From Achatina immaculata (Eukaryota > Mollusca > Gastropoda > Stylommatophora > Achatinidae): a stretch of DNA of 64,000 nt. The stretch is from NCBI GenBank assembly GCA_009760885.1, contig CM019697.1, forward strand, positions 26,624,210-26,688,209. Direction: 5' to 3'. The notes below the pieces were generated by a model. That model was not told where the DNA came from, made no database searches, and saw only the letters and a list, made by a program, of their open reading frames with translations. Shown one piece after another: positions 58,301-61,300 of this stretch. The translations under genes and the position numbers were made by a program. The stretch's first letter is position 1; each line of letters opens with the position of its first letter.

Positions 58301-61300
58301 AATGCAGTACTCATGCTCAATCAGTGATCCTTAACCAACTGCTCATATCAGGCTCAGTGAATAATAGCTGATCAAGACCCTATATTACCTCCACAAGATG
58401 CTGTGATAGCAAACTATACTACCTCCACAAGATGTTGTGATATCAAACTATACTACCTCCACAAGATGTTGTGATATCAAACTAAACTATCTCCACAATA
58501 TGTTGTGATATCAAACTATACTATCTCCACAAGATGTTGTGATATCAAACTATACTATCTCCACAAGATGTTGTGATATCAAACTATACTACCTCCAAAA
58601 GATGCTGTGATAGCAAACTATACTACCTCCAAAAGATGCTGTGATAGCAAACTATACTACCTCCACAAGATATTGTGATAGCAAACTATACTATCTTCAC
58701 AAGATGTTGTGATAGCAAACTATACTATATCCACAAGATGTTGTGATATCAAACTATACTATCTCCACAAGATGTTGTGATATCAAACTATACTATCTCC
58801 ACAAGATGTTTTGATATCAAACTATACTATCTCCACAAGATGTTTTGATATCAAACTATACTATCTCCACAAGATGTTGTGATATCAAACTATACTACCT
58901 CCACAAGATGTTGTGATAGCAAATTATACTACCTCCACAAGATGTTGTGATAGCAAACTATACTACCTCCACAAGATGCTGTGATATCAAACTATACTAC
59001 CTCCACAAGATGTTGTGATATCAAACTATACTATCTCCACAAGATGCTGTGATAGCAAACTATACTACCTCCACAAGATGTTGTGATAGCAAACTATACT
59101 ACCTCCACAAGCTGTTGTGATACAAAACTATACTACCTACACAAGATGTTGTGATAGAAAACTATACTACCTCCACAAGGTGTTGTGATATAAAACTATA
59201 ATCTGGAAGAATGAATAGGGAGTGAAATGGTAAGGGAAATCTGATCTAACATCAAATTTGGATGTTTCAGACACAAATAAACAGGTATCAAAACCTTACT
59301 ATAAACTGTGAAACAACACAGCCATTTTGTTACAAACTGCGAAACAACACAGCCATTTTGTTACAAACTGTGAAACAACATAACCAATCTGCTACAAACT
59401 GTGAAACAACACAACCAATGTGCTACAAACTGCGAAGCAACACAGCCAATCTGCTACAAACTGCGAAACAACACAGCCAATCTGCTACAAACTGTGAAAC
59501 AACACAACCAATGTCTTTTCTTTTTGAGGCCACACACAGAATAAAAAGATGAAAAGGAATGACAAGACACATGATAATTTGAGGTACAGGTAGATAATAA
59601 ACTACACTGATGTTTATTTAATAAACTTTAAGAAAGTCTTTCATGAACCAGTAACTGAGTCCTCACAATATGGTGAAGGCTTCAGATTTATAAACAGTTC
59701 GTACTGCAAGCAACTATGAGTTATAAGACTGCAAGCAACTATGAGTTATAAGACTGCAAGCAACTATGAGTTATAAGACTGCAAGCAACTATGAGTTATA
59801 AGACTGCAAGCAACTATGAGTTATAAGATTGCAAGCAACTATGAGTCATAAGACTGCAAGCAACTATGAGTTATAAGACTGCAAGCAACTATGAGTTATA
59901 AGACTGCAAGCAACTATGAGTTATAAGACTGCAAGCAACTATGAGTTATAAGACTGGAAGTAACTATGAGTTATAAGACTGGAAGTAACTATGAGTTATA
60001 AGGCTGCAAGCAACTATGAGTTATAAGGCTGCAAGCAACTATGAGTTATAAGACTGCAAGCAACTATGAGTTATAAGACTGCAAGCAACTATGAGTTTAT
60101 AACACTGGAAGCAACTATGAGTTATAAGACCGATGTAAACTACTGATTAACATAAAAAAGGAATGCTTACTTGACATCATACAAAAGATCTTCATAAACA
60201 GCACTTTTTTATAATCAAAGTAACATAATTCTGTCACACAAACAAACAGCAGATGTTGGAAATTATGAAGGCTCTTTTCATCTTGCAAAATGGCCTTGGG
60301 TCAGACATATGTCATTTGTTTGTGGAAGTTGCTTAGCAGCCTCTGTCACAACTGATTCTAGTAAATATCTGATTTCTGTAAACTGGTCTACAAATACAAA
60401 CTAAGAAGTTAGACCTGACACTTTAACTAAAACCTTCTAAAATTCTAAACAAAACAATAATTAAATATTTAAACAAATATAAAACATCATATAAATCTTA
60501 CACCTGAGACATGACAACAGATAACTGTAAAGCATAACAGTGAAGATGTGCTAGCAGATTTCTAAAGGATGCATCAAATTTATATGTGAACTCTTGTATC
60601 ATTTATGCAAGATATATCATCAATCAACCAATATAGCAAACAAACAAAAATTATTACACTTTGTGACAATTTATCATTAACTTACTGATTGTGACAATTT
60701 ATCATTAACCTACTGATTATGACAGCTTATCATTTACTTACCAATTGTGACAATTTTATTGTGTTGAAGTTGTAAGATACACAGCTCTTTTAAACTGAAA
60801 ATAAAAAAAACGAACGTTTTTTTTTTAAATTTTAGTGAAACAGTTCACTTTATTCTCAAATTTTTTCTTTTTTTTTTAGTAAAGTAAATAAAACAAAACA
60901 CTGAAATTCAGAATTAACTATAAAAGAAATTGTTGAGTAACTGGTCTGTAAAGTTACAATAACTAACATCTGCTCACTTCACTGTCACAAAACTAATATC
61001 TGCCCACTTCACTGTCACAATAACTAATATCTGCCCACTTCACTGTCACAATAACTAACATCTACCCACTTCACTGTCACAATAGATGACAAGTGGTATT
61101 ATTCTGTTTCTCCTTCCACTGTCAAATAATCTGTCACTAAAGATGTCAGTGATTACTTGTATACAGACAAGCTGATGTTGTTGCTGATGTTGTTGCTGAT
61201 ATTGTTGCTGATGTTGATGTAGGCTCTTCCTGTAAGAATTTACTTCAGTTGTTGGCAAATGATGATTAGGTGAAGATTCTCTACCACAGACTTGGAGTGA

